Both the position numbers and the translations under genes were made by a program. From Nitrospirota bacterium (GTDB lineage Bacteria > Nitrospirota > CAKKRA01 > 9FT-COMBO-42-15), in contig JACRON010000002.1 of assembly GCA_016214425.1 (NCBI GenBank), positions 1 to 7,112 on the forward strand: DNA of 7,112 bases. The letters run 5' to 3'. The notes below the pieces were generated by a model that did not search any database, was not told where the DNA came from, and worked only from the letters and a program-made list of their open reading frames with translations. Below are positions 1-5,589 of this stretch, one piece after another; position 1 is the first letter of the stretch, and every line of letters begins with the position of its first letter.

Positions 1-731
1 CCGAGTCCGAGGAGCGTCATTGTAACAGGTATCCTTGTAAGCTCTGCAAGCTCCTTTAGCTCTGCTGATGCATTTGATATGATTACGCCGCCGCCTGCAT
101 ATATAACAGGCTTCTTTGCCTTAGCAATAAAATGAGCTGCCTTTTTTATCTGCCACTTGTTTCCATAATATGTTGGCCGATAGCTCCTTGATTCAACCTT
201 TTCAGGATATTTGAAATCAGTCTTTGCCTGTGTAACATCCTTTGGCAGATCAATCAAAACAGGACCCGGCCTTCCTGTCTTTGCAATATAAAATGCCTCT
301 GCAATAGTATCAGCAAGGTCATTTACATCCTTTACAAGATAATTATATTTTGTGCATGGCCTTGTGATGCCGACTATATCTGCCTCCTGAAATGCGTCAT
401 TTCCTATCATCTTTGTTGCAACCTGTCCTGTAAACACAACAATAGGGATAGAGTCCATATATGCTGTTGCAATGCCTGTAACAGTATTTGTTGCGCCAGG
501 GCCAGATGTTACCAATGCAACGCCTGGTCTGCCTGTTGCACGGGCATAACCGTCAGCCATGTGTGTTGCGCCCTGCTCGTGGCGCGTGAGGATTACATTT
601 ATATTTTTCTCGCTGTAAAGCACATCAAAGATTCCGAGCACAACACCGCCAGGATAGCCAAAGAGTGTCTTAACACCCTCCTTTTTCAGGCTCTCAACAA
701 ATATCTCTGCACCTGTTTTTTTTGTTGTCAT
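1..731 (-). CDS. ilvB: Acetolactate synthase large subunit, N-terminal part (runs off the left edge)
   Basis: The product is the thiamine-diphosphate enzyme that condenses two pyruvates to acetolactate (or pyruvate plus 2-oxobutyrate to acetohydroxybutyrate), the first common step of valine, leucine and isoleucine synthesis in the cytoplasm. The frame is open to the window edge and gives 243 residues of a protein usually about 560-570 long. Seen: GYPGG at about residues 25-29; the ThDP-activating glutamate in RHEQGA (Glu52); ADGYARATGRPGV; TSGPGATN; the FQEADIVGITRP segment; and the start of the central FAD-type domain at KPVIYAGGGV. The ATG at 729-731 gives the family's usual N-terminus (MTTKKTGAEIFVESL). 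No good Shine-Dalgarno lies at normal spacing; a GAGGGGG donated by the adjacent repeat is about 14 nt upstream. The gene lies downstream of ilvD on the same strand, presumably in one operon. The regulatory subunit ilvN, if present, lies outside. Confidence 0.96.
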   Translation of the reverse strand, partial: MTTKKTGAEIFVESLKKEGVKTLFGYPGGVVLGIFDVLYSEKNINVILTRHEQGATHMADGYARATGRPGVALVTSGPGATNTVTGIATAYMDSIPIVVFTGQVATKMIGNDAFQEADIVGITRPCTKYNYLVKDVNDLADTIAEAFYIAKTGRPGPVLIDLPKDVTQAKTDFKYPEKVESRSYRPTYYGNKWQIKKAAHFIAKAKKPVIYAGGGVIISNASAELKELAELTRIPVTMTLLGL

Positions 732-745
732 GTTTTTCTCGCTAT

Positions 746-904
746 CCCCCTCACCCTTCCCTCTCCCCAAAGGGGAGAGGGTTATTCATTGGTTTCCTCT
801 CCTTGTTTGGGAGCCGTCTATTCTTTTTATTTCCTCTCCACACTTGGAAGAGGACTATTCTTTTATCTCCTCTCCCCTCTGGGGAGAGGACGAAGGTGAG
901 GGGA
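746..904. repeat. Tandem hairpin repeat (four 36-37 bp units) in the ilvD-ilvB gap
   Basis: Four related units begin at about 757, 793, 830 and 866. Each carries a (T)TCCTCTCC-like arm, a short loop and a GGxAGAGG-like arm; the spacer between units has TATTC plus T-rich bases. The first and last units are perfect hairpins with 10-bp stems and 3-nt loops: CCCTCTCCCC (759-768) with GGGGAGAGGG (772-781), and TCCTCTCCCC (868-877) with GGGGAGAGGA (881-890). The inner two are degenerate. The ends are inverted as well: CCCCTCACC near 747 pairs with GGTGAGGGG at 895-903. This fits a dispersed REP/MITE-like intergenic family whose spurious translation (LSPKGRG, PSGERTKVRG) is common in bacterial ORF sets. 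The array fills most of the space between the ilvD stop and the ilvB start, so the transcript would carry two strong hairpins there. An effect on ilvB expression is inference. Confidence 0.85.
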
Positions 905-912
905 TATTTTTT

Positions 913-2571
913 CTACCCCTCTTTCAATATTGCCCCTGTATTCGCAGATGTCACAAATTTAGAATATCGCTCTAAATACCCGCCCCTTATCTTTGGAGGT
1001 ATTGGCTTCCATTTTGCAAATCTCGCCTTGATTTCTTCAGGGCTCAATCTAAGCTCAAGCTTCCTCTTTGGTATATCTATAATAATTGTATCGCCGTCTT
1101 TGACAATTGCAATAGGCCCTGCCTCCATTGCCTCTGGAGATATATGGCCAATGCACGGCCCCTGTGTTCCGCCTGAAAATCTGCCGTCTGTAATCAAGGC
1201 AACAGAATCAGCCAAACCCATGCCTGTTATTGTAGCAGTTGGAGCAAGCATCTCCCTCATGCCAGGGCCTCCTTTTGGGCCTTCGTATCTGATTACAACT
1301 ACATCACCTGATTTTATCTTATTCGCCATGATCGCCTTCATTGCAGCGTCTTCTGAATCAAAGACCTTTGCCTTTCCCTTGAATCTTATCATCTTCTCGC
1401 TAACGGCTGTCTGCTTTACAACTGCGCCATCAGGCGCAAGATTGCCCTTTAATAATGCAATGCCGCCCTCTTTATGATATGCCTTATCAAGCGGTCTTAT
1501 GATATTTTCATCTATAACACTCGCCTCCTGCGCAATCTCATAGATACTTTTACCGCTAACAGTCATGTTATTTTTTAATTTCGGCCTCAGTCTTTTTAAT
1601 ACTGCTGGAATGCCGCCTGCATATTCCAAATCTTCAAGATAATATTCGCCTGACGGCAGCAGGCTTGATATATGCGGCGTCTCCCTGCTGAGCTTGTCAA
1701 ATAGCTCAGGGTTTATATTAACACCTGCCTCTTTTGCAATGGCAGGTATATGAAGAACCGTATTTGTTGAGCCTCCGAGCGCCATATCAACGCGTATGGC
1801 ATTTTCAAAGGCATTCTTGTTCATAATCTTTTTTGGCAAAATATCTTTTTTAACAAGCTCAACAATCTTCATTCCACTCTCATAGGCAATGCGGCGCTTG
1901 TCTGCAGAAACTGCAAGCGCAGTAGCGCAGCCAACTAATGACATGCCGAGCGCCTCTGTTACACAGGCCATAGTGTTTGCAGTATACATGCCCTGACATG
2001 AGCCCGGCCCCGGGCAGGCGCACATCTCAAGGTTTGATAACTCCTCTTCTGTAATCTCACCCTTTCTGTATCTTCCTATTGCCTCAAATGTGTCATTCAC
2101 AAAGGAAAGCCGCCTTCCTTTCATATGGCCTGCGAGCATTGGGCCTGCTGTAACAACAATAGCAGGGATATTCACCCTCGCAGCGCCCATGAGCATTCCC
2201 GGTGTAATCTTATCGCAATTTGTAAGCAGCACAATCCCGTCAAATGAGTGGGCGTATGTTATGGTCTCAATGATATCTGCAATCAATTCACGAGATGGCA
2301 GGGAATAGTGCATGCCCCTATGGCCCATTGCAATTCCGTCGCATATGCCGGGAACGCCAAAGAAAAAGGGATAGCCGCCTGCAGAGTGTACGCCTTTTTC
2401 AATAAACCGCTCAAGGTCGCGCATACCAATATGGCCAGGGATAATATCTGTATAGCTCGTTGCAACAGCAATGAGGGGCTTCTTTAAATCCTCTCGTGTT
2501 ATGCCTGTTGCAAAGAGGAGCGCCCTGTGCGGCGCCCGCTCAATCCCCTTTTTTATTACATCACTTCGCAA
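913..2571 (-). CDS. ilvD: Dihydroxy-acid dehydratase
   Basis: An iron-sulfur enzyme that dehydrates 2,3-dihydroxy-isovalerate and 2,3-dihydroxy-3-methylvalerate to the 2-keto acids, the third common step of valine and isoleucine synthesis. It is complete at 552 residues, the normal length for the shorter IlvD type. Seen: MRSDVIKKGIERAPHRALL at the N-terminus; PGICDGIAMGH (74-84); YSLPSRELIAD (89-99); TNCDKITPGMLMG (117-129) with Cys119; CPGPGSCQGMYTANTM (186-201) with Cys192; NTVLHIPAIA; GPKGGPGMREML; and TDGRFSGGT (461-469) holding the putative catalytic Ser466. At the usual first cluster-cysteine site the protein has PGH (45-47) rather than PC, as in archaeal and many thermophile or delta-type enzymes. 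The start is TTG at 2569-2571, chosen because GGAGG lies 5 nt upstream and the N-terminus then matches the family. First gene of an apparent ilvD-ilvB unit. Confidence 0.97.
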   Translation of the reverse strand: MRSDVIKKGIERAPHRALLFATGITREDLKKPLIAVATSYTDIIPGHIGMRDLERFIEKGVHSAGGYPFFFGVPGICDGIAMGHRGMHYSLPSRELIADIIETITYAHSFDGIVLLTNCDKITPGMLMGAARVNIPAIVVTAGPMLAGHMKGRRLSFVNDTFEAIGRYRKGEITEEELSNLEMCACPGPGSCQGMYTANTMACVTEALGMSLVGCATALAVSADKRRIAYESGMKIVELVKKDILPKKIMNKNAFENAIRVDMALGGSTNTVLHIPAIAKEAGVNINPELFDKLSRETPHISSLLPSGEYYLEDLEYAGGIPAVLKRLRPKLKNNMTVSGKSIYEIAQEASVIDENIIRPLDKAYHKEGGIALLKGNLAPDGAVVKQTAVSEKMIRFKGKAKVFDSEDAAMKAIMANKIKSGDVVVIRYEGPKGGPGMREMLAPTATITGMGLADSVALITDGRFSGGTQGPCIGHISPEAMEAGPIAIVKDGDTIIIDIPKRKLELRLSPEEIKARFAKWKPIPPKIRGGYLERYSKFVTSANTGAILKEG

Positions 2572-2576
2572 TTATG

Positions 2577-2581
2577 CCTCC
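2577..2581 (-). promoter_or_regulatory. Ribosome binding site that fixes the TTG start of ilvD
   Basis: On the minus strand GGAGG is followed by CATAA and then TTG. The 5-nt spacing decides the start, since no in-frame ATG gives a family-like N-terminus. A nearby ATG overlapping GGAGG is followed at once by an in-frame stop (ATG GAG GCA TAA). Confidence 0.75.
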
Positions 2582-2607
2582 ATAAATCCCTTTAAAAATA
2601 ATTACTT

Positions 2608-2637
2608 ACTTTAGCATAGTGAATATATTTTAGTCAA
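2608..2637 (-). promoter_or_regulatory. Candidate sigma-70-type promoter of ilvD
   Basis: On the minus strand TTGACT (complement of 2632-2637, 5 of 6 matches to the -35 consensus) is followed by an 18-bp AT-rich spacer and TAAAGT (complement of 2608-2613, 4 of 6 matches to the -10 consensus). Transcription would start roughly 25-30 nt before the TTG codon. That leaves no room for a T-box, leader peptide or attenuator, so any branched-chain amino acid control would have to act elsewhere. The match is by eye. Confidence 0.45.
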
Positions 2638-2664
2638 CACAAATTCCTATCCCTTCTTTCTCAT

Positions 2665-2892
2665 CTAAGCCTTTTCTTCCTCCATCATAACAAGCTCCCA
2701 GAAGTCCTCATCCCTGTTGTAGCGGATGATATAAATGCACCTGTCATCAGCCCTTAATTTAAAGTATTCATAATCTTTGCCATACCATCTGTCAAGAAGC
2801 TCCTCTATCCTTAGCTCCTTTTTGCCAATGCTAAAGGAGATTGGCCTCTCTTCGGCCTTATAGCCTGAATATGCTTTTACCTTTATCCGCAT
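2665..2892 (-). CDS. Small conserved-looking protein of unknown function (75 aa)
   Basis: A 75-residue soluble protein with no signal peptide or membrane segment. The N-terminus (MRIKVKAYSGYKAEERPISF) and the body, with RIEELLDRWYGKDYEYFKLRADD followed by an IYIIRY strand and DEDFWELVMM, suggest a small mostly-beta fold with one helix. It resembles short uncharacterised proteins I recall from deltaproteobacterial and Nitrospirota genomes, but I cannot give it a family name or function. The ATG at 2890-2892 has AAGGAAGG about 8 nt upstream, supporting real translation. It lies upstream of ilvD on the same strand with about 27 bp between its stop and the ilvD -35 box. No clear terminator separates them, so read-through into ilvD is possible. 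Confidence 0.75.
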   Translation of the reverse strand: MRIKVKAYSGYKAEERPISFSIGKKELRIEELLDRWYGKDYEYFKLRADDRCIYIIRYNRDEDFWELVMMEEEKA

Positions 2893-3036
2893 ATCTTAAC
2901 CCTTCCTTATTAATCATATCCTAAAACACCTTATTTTTAAATATCTCTTTTACTTGCTGCCACTTTACCCCCTTCTGCGTTACCGTTGAAAAATAATTCC
3001 ACCTGCCAAACCTATTGTTGTCATAATATCAAACAA

Positions 3037-3084
3037 TCTCTTGACAGATAATCGTACCTATGATAATATAAGTTTGTTAAGAGA
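3037..3084. promoter_or_regulatory. Candidate operator: inverted repeat around the toxin-antitoxin promoter
   Basis: TCTCTTGACA (3037-3046) and TGTTAAGAGA (3075-3084) are inverted copies matching at 9 of 10 positions, with centres 38 bp apart. The left half-site covers the -35 box and the right one covers the expected transcription start. This is a layout in which an autorepressing helix-turn-helix antitoxin could block polymerase. Binding is inferred and not shown by the sequence. Confidence 0.45.
3041..3069 (+). promoter_or_regulatory. Promoter of the HTH-Panacea/toxin operon
   Basis: A perfect -35 hexamer TTGACA (3041-3046) precedes an AT-rich -10 region, ATGATAATATAAG. Candidate -10 boxes are GATAAT (3062-3067, 5 of 6 matches but a 15-bp spacer) and TAATAT (3064-3069, poorer match with a 17-bp spacer). 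Either predicts a start near 3075 and a leader of about 20 nt before the ATG. Confidence 0.55.
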
Positions 3085-3093
3085 AAGGGGGCT

Positions 3094-3885
3094 ATGATGA
3101 GCATCTACAAGAAAATAGGGAATCGGATTAAAATGCTGAGGGAAAAGACCGTGATGAGCCAGGATATGCTGTCACAGAAGATGGGAATATCACGGCCTGC
3201 CGTTTCCCAAATAGAGAGCGGAGAGCGGAAAATCTCTGCTGAGGAACTGCAAAAGCTTTCTCATATTTTCCATGTTTCAGTAGACGATTTGTTGAATCCG
3301 GTAAAAGAACCGGATGTCCATTTGCATAAAGGCAAGGAAGAGAAAACAGCTAAACCACAAATGCGGATTAGCGTGCCGCAGAAAAACCTCCATAAGTTCA
3401 AGGAGGTTCTACTCTACATCCTGAACAAGGTCGGGGCCAAAGAAAATATCGGCGAAACCGTCATCTATAAGCTCCTCTATTTCATAGACTTTGATTTCTA
3501 TGAGAAGTACGAGGAACAGCTTGTCGGCGCAACTTACAAGAAGAATCAGTATGGCCCCACACCAATCGAGTTTGCTAAGATCGTCGAACAGATGACTACC
3601 CATAAAGAGATCATGAAGGTCAAGAGTGAATATTTCAACTATCCCCAGACCAAGTATTTGCCGCTTCGGAAACCTGATCTCTCAAAGCTCAAGGCAAACG
3701 AAATTGAGGTGATAGACGATGTCCTGAACAGGCTCTCAGAGATGAACGGAAGCCAGATAAGCGCCTATTCGCATAGTGATGTGCCATGGGTTACGACCGG
3801 CGATGGCGAGGTTATAGAGTATGAATCGGTTTTTTACCGCACGCCGCCCTATTCCGTGCGGGCATATGCGGAAGAGAACGGATGA
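3094..3885 (+). CDS. HTH (Xre-type)-Panacea domain antitoxin
   Basis: Predicted DNA-binding antitoxin of 263 residues in two parts. Residues about 7-66 form an Xre/Cro-type helix-turn-helix (IGNRIKMLREK, SQDMLSQKMGISRPAVSQIESGER, then a helix to VSVDDLL). After a charged linker (about 70-95), residues about 100-235 match the Panacea domain (DUF4065, SocA/GepA-like): VIYKLLYFIDFDFYEKY (123-139), YGPTPIEF (153-160) and the terminal SAYSHSDVPW (223-232). Panacea proteins neutralise many unrelated toxins, and the HTH would give self-repression. The stop overlaps the next start as ATGA, which is usual for toxin-antitoxin pairs. Two adjacent ATG codons are possible: 3094 lies only 2 nt after the G-run of the Shine-Dalgarno (AAAGGGGG), whereas 3097 (MSIYKKIG) has better spacing, so the true start may be one codon later. 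Function is inferred from domain and partner. Confidence 0.88.
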   Translation: MMSIYKKIGNRIKMLREKTVMSQDMLSQKMGISRPAVSQIESGERKISAEELQKLSHIFHVSVDDLLNPVKEPDVHLHKGKEEKTAKPQMRISVPQKNLHKFKEVLLYILNKVGAKENIGETVIYKLLYFIDFDFYEKYEEQLVGATYKKNQYGPTPIEFAKIVEQMTTHKEIMKVKSEYFNYPQTKYLPLRKPDLSKLKANEIEVIDDVLNRLSEMNGSQISAYSHSDVPWVTTGDGEVIEYESVFYRTPPYSVRAYAEENG

Positions 3886-4280
3886 GTGAGCCATTCTACA
3901 GTCCATTCGTTGGGACGCTGTTCAAGAAGATATCCCATGTCCCGGAATTTGAAAAGGACCTGAAGAGGCTTAAGCGATTCTCATCGCTCGAAGAGGATTT
4001 GCGGATGTTTATAAAGGTTGCTCTCAATGCCTTTCACAAACAGAACATTGACAGCAGGGCAATCTTTCACATATCCAATCTTGGCATCCATTCCCCGAAA
4101 ATCTACAAAGCCAAGAAGTTCGCCTGCAAGGCGCTCAAAGGAAAAGGCGCACAGTCGGGGATAAGGGTTATCTATGCGTATCACGAAGAAGAGGACTGGA
4201 TAGAGTTCATTGAGATTTATTATAAGGGGGATAAAGAGAACGAGGATAGGGCAAGGATATTGAGGAATTATAAGAAATAA
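3882..4280 (+). CDS. RelE/ParE-like toxin partner of the Panacea antitoxin
   Basis: A basic 132-residue protein, probably of the RelE/ParE superfamily, whose members are mRNA-cleaving or gyrase-blocking toxins. The N-terminal half is helical (VPEFEKDLKRLKRFSSLEEDL, then MFIKVALNAFHK). The C-terminal half has the typical strand order: KIYKAKKFACKAL (73-85), GAQSGIRVIYAYHEEE (89-104), WIEFIEIYYKGDKENED (106-122), and a basic tail. Arg95 in the GIRVIY strand and the YYKGDKE ending are family-like. I cannot tell from sequence whether it cleaves mRNA or acts otherwise. GGAAGAG inside the antitoxin gene provides a Shine-Dalgarno, and the start overlaps the antitoxin stop, so the two are likely translationally coupled. 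An antitoxin-first order with an overlapping toxin gene is normal for type II systems. Confidence 0.82.
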   Translation: MSEPFYSPFVGTLFKKISHVPEFEKDLKRLKRFSSLEEDLRMFIKVALNAFHKQNIDSRAIFHISNLGIHSPKIYKAKKFACKALKGKGAQSGIRVIYAYHEEEDWIEFIEIYYKGDKENEDRARILRNYKK

Positions 4281-4291
4281 TCTGCCTTGCG

Positions 4292-4426
4292 ATGGCGCTG
4301 TATGTTGACATTGATGTGATTAATCTTTATACTCGTATAACAACACCGCAAGATGTGGAAATGATGGTGGAAGGGGATAGAAGGAAGATAGAAAGGCTGA
4401 GGGGAGAGATTCAGCAGGGACGGTGA
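4292..4426 (+). CDS. Possible small ORF (44 aa) downstream of the toxin gene
   Basis: An ATG frame of 44 codons starts 11 nt after the toxin stop: MALYVDIDVINLYTRITTPQ, then a charged helix-like segment with DVEMMVEGDRRKIERLRGEI. The second half looks like an amphipathic or coiled helix, and the composition is protein-like. I do not recognise it, there is no evident Shine-Dalgarno, and it may be the remnant of a larger gene or simply chance. If real, it would be co-transcribed as a third gene with the toxin-antitoxin pair. Confidence 0.3.
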   Translation: MALYVDIDVINLYTRITTPQDVEMMVEGDRRKIERLRGEIQQGR

Positions 4427-4544
4427 AGAGGCTGTAATTGTAAAGATATTTTTATCATTCGTAGTTACCCAGTTTTCTATATAACATTACTAAATGGATG
4501 TTATTCCGTTAGATAATTATTAAAAATCGCAATAATGTTTGTCA

Positions 4545-4579
4545 ATGGTTTTTATATTTGCATAAATGCAGAAAACCAT
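4545..4579. repeat. Nested stem-loop in AT-rich intergenic DNA
   Basis: ATGGTTTT (4545-4552) pairs perfectly with AAAACCAT (4572-4579), and inside it TGCAT (4559-4563) pairs with ATGCA (4566-4570) around a two-base centre. The surrounding gap of about 220 bases (4427-4646) is AT-rich, holds no other gene I can support, and has a second small inverted repeat, ATTGTT (4588-4593) with AACAAT (4602-4607). This may be a terminator-like structure, a protein site, or chance in AT-rich DNA. Confidence 0.35.
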
Positions 4580-4646
4580 CTCATAATATTGTTAGGGGCC
4601 AAACAATAGACACAAGAAATATGATTAAAGATTCAGGAAGATGAAG

Positions 4647-5522
4647 ATGCAACCAGATATCGATTTTAGAATGGGCACAGTGCAGGCCAATGGGCTAAAT
4701 TTTAGCTTCATTGAGATGGGACAGGGACCTCTTATCCTCGCTCTTCATGGGTTTCCTGACCTCCCGCATACTTTTCACCACCAAATGCCATGTTTGGCTG
4801 CGGCAGGTTATCGCGTTGTTGCTCCCTATATGCGCGGCTACTTCCCAACGGATGCTCCTTCCGATGGTCCCTATGAGTCATCTGCCCTAGTTCAGGATGT
4901 ATTAGCCTTAATCGATGTTCTCTCACCTAAGCCAGTTATCCTAATTGGGCACGATTGGGGCGCATCGGCAGCGTATGGAGCGTCAATTATGGCTCCCCGT
5001 AAGGTTTTAAAACTGATTACCATAGCTGTTCCTCCCGGTTTATCCAAGTCTTTCATCACCAATCCAGATCAGCAACGCCGATCTTGGTACATGTTCTTTT
5101 TCCAGATGCCTTTTGCTGAAACGGCAGTCGCCCATAACGATTACGCTTTTTTGGAAAAACTTTGGCAGGATTGGTCGCCAGGATGGCGGTATCCGGCTGA
5201 AGAAATGACCGCGCTCAAAGCCACATTTCAAAAGACAGGAGTGTTGCGAGCGGCGCTAAACTACTATAGACACTCGCTCAATCCGGCAAACCACAGACCG
5301 GAACTTGCACACATCCGGAAACATATGAATGACCCAATCGGAGTGCCCACACTTTACATCCACGGGGCCAAAGACGGTTGTATTGGGATAGAAACTACCC
5401 AAGGATTAGAAAAGGCTTTTACTAAAAAGTTTGAGAGGAAGATTTTGGATGGTGGTCATTTCGTTCACAGGGAAAAGCCTGAGGAAGTAAATAGTTTAAT
5501 AGATGCATTTCTGAAGGACTAA
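4647..5522 (+). CDS. Alpha/beta hydrolase, epoxide-hydrolase-like
   Basis: A cytoplasmic alpha/beta-hydrolase of 291 residues from this start, with an Asp nucleophile, most like epoxide hydrolases (epoxide plus water to diol). Numbering from the ATG at 4641, it shows the oxyanion-hole motif HGFP (36-39), the nucleophile elbow GHDWGA with Asp105, a lid with Tyr150 (RRSWYMFFFQMP) and Tyr209 (LNYYR) in the places of the two epoxide-polarising tyrosines, the acid Asp245 (HGAKD), and His273 (DGGHFVHREKPEEV). Haloalkane dehalogenases share GHDWG but not the tyrosine pair, so epoxide hydrolase is the better call; the substrate is unknown. I chose the ATG at 4647 because AGGAAG (4635-4640) lies 6 nt upstream, while the ATG at 4641 directly abuts it. 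It stands alone between AT-rich spacers and beside a broken gene, so acquisition by transfer is plausible. Confidence 0.88.
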   Translation: MQPDIDFRMGTVQANGLNFSFIEMGQGPLILALHGFPDLPHTFHHQMPCLAAAGYRVVAPYMRGYFPTDAPSDGPYESSALVQDVLALIDVLSPKPVILIGHDWGASAAYGASIMAPRKVLKLITIAVPPGLSKSFITNPDQQRRSWYMFFFQMPFAETAVAHNDYAFLEKLWQDWSPGWRYPAEEMTALKATFQKTGVLRAALNYYRHSLNPANHRPELAHIRKHMNDPIGVPTLYIHGAKDGCIGIETTQGLEKAFTKKFERKILDGGHFVHREKPEEVNSLIDAFLKD

Positions 5523-5589
5523 ATTGAGATTGTTGATATACTTAAGATATGAAATTTAAAAAAGAGATATCGTTATTAAAAGAGGGGGG

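Noticed and set aside
746..904. CRISPR-like periodicity of 36-37 bp
   Set aside because: The spacer portions are themselves related (TATTC plus T-rich), units are diverged hairpins, there are only four, and no cas gene is near.
561..1477. Long plus-strand frames, up to about 250 codons, across the ilvB start, the repeat array and the end of ilvD
   Set aside because: They are antisense to strongly supported ilvB and ilvD coding sequence, and their repeat-derived part (LSPKGRG, PSGERTKVRG) is the well-known false translation of this kind of intergenic repeat.
2572..2664. T-box, leader-peptide attenuator or riboswitch in front of ilvD
   Set aside because: The predicted leader is only about 25-30 nt and shows no leucine/valine/isoleucine-rich peptide, antiterminator pair or conserved T-box sequence.
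2893..3036. A further small gene between the 75-residue protein and the toxin-antitoxin promoter
   Set aside because: Frames on both strands are broken by stops within a few dozen codons and have no ribosome binding site; the stretch appears to be plain divergent intergenic DNA.
4281..4440. Rho-independent terminator after the toxin gene
   Set aside because: No stable hairpin followed by a T-run is visible; the only small palindrome (TATAC/GTATA) is too short.
3409..5231. Minus-strand frames of 60-70 codons opposite the antitoxin, toxin and hydrolase genes
   Set aside because: Each is a shadow of a plus-strand gene with clear family motifs, and none has recognisable protein features.
4640..5522. 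Haloalkane dehalogenase assignment for the alpha/beta hydrolase
   Set aside because: GHDWG is shared, but the halide-binding tryptophan arrangement is not evident, while two tyrosines sit where epoxide hydrolases have theirs.
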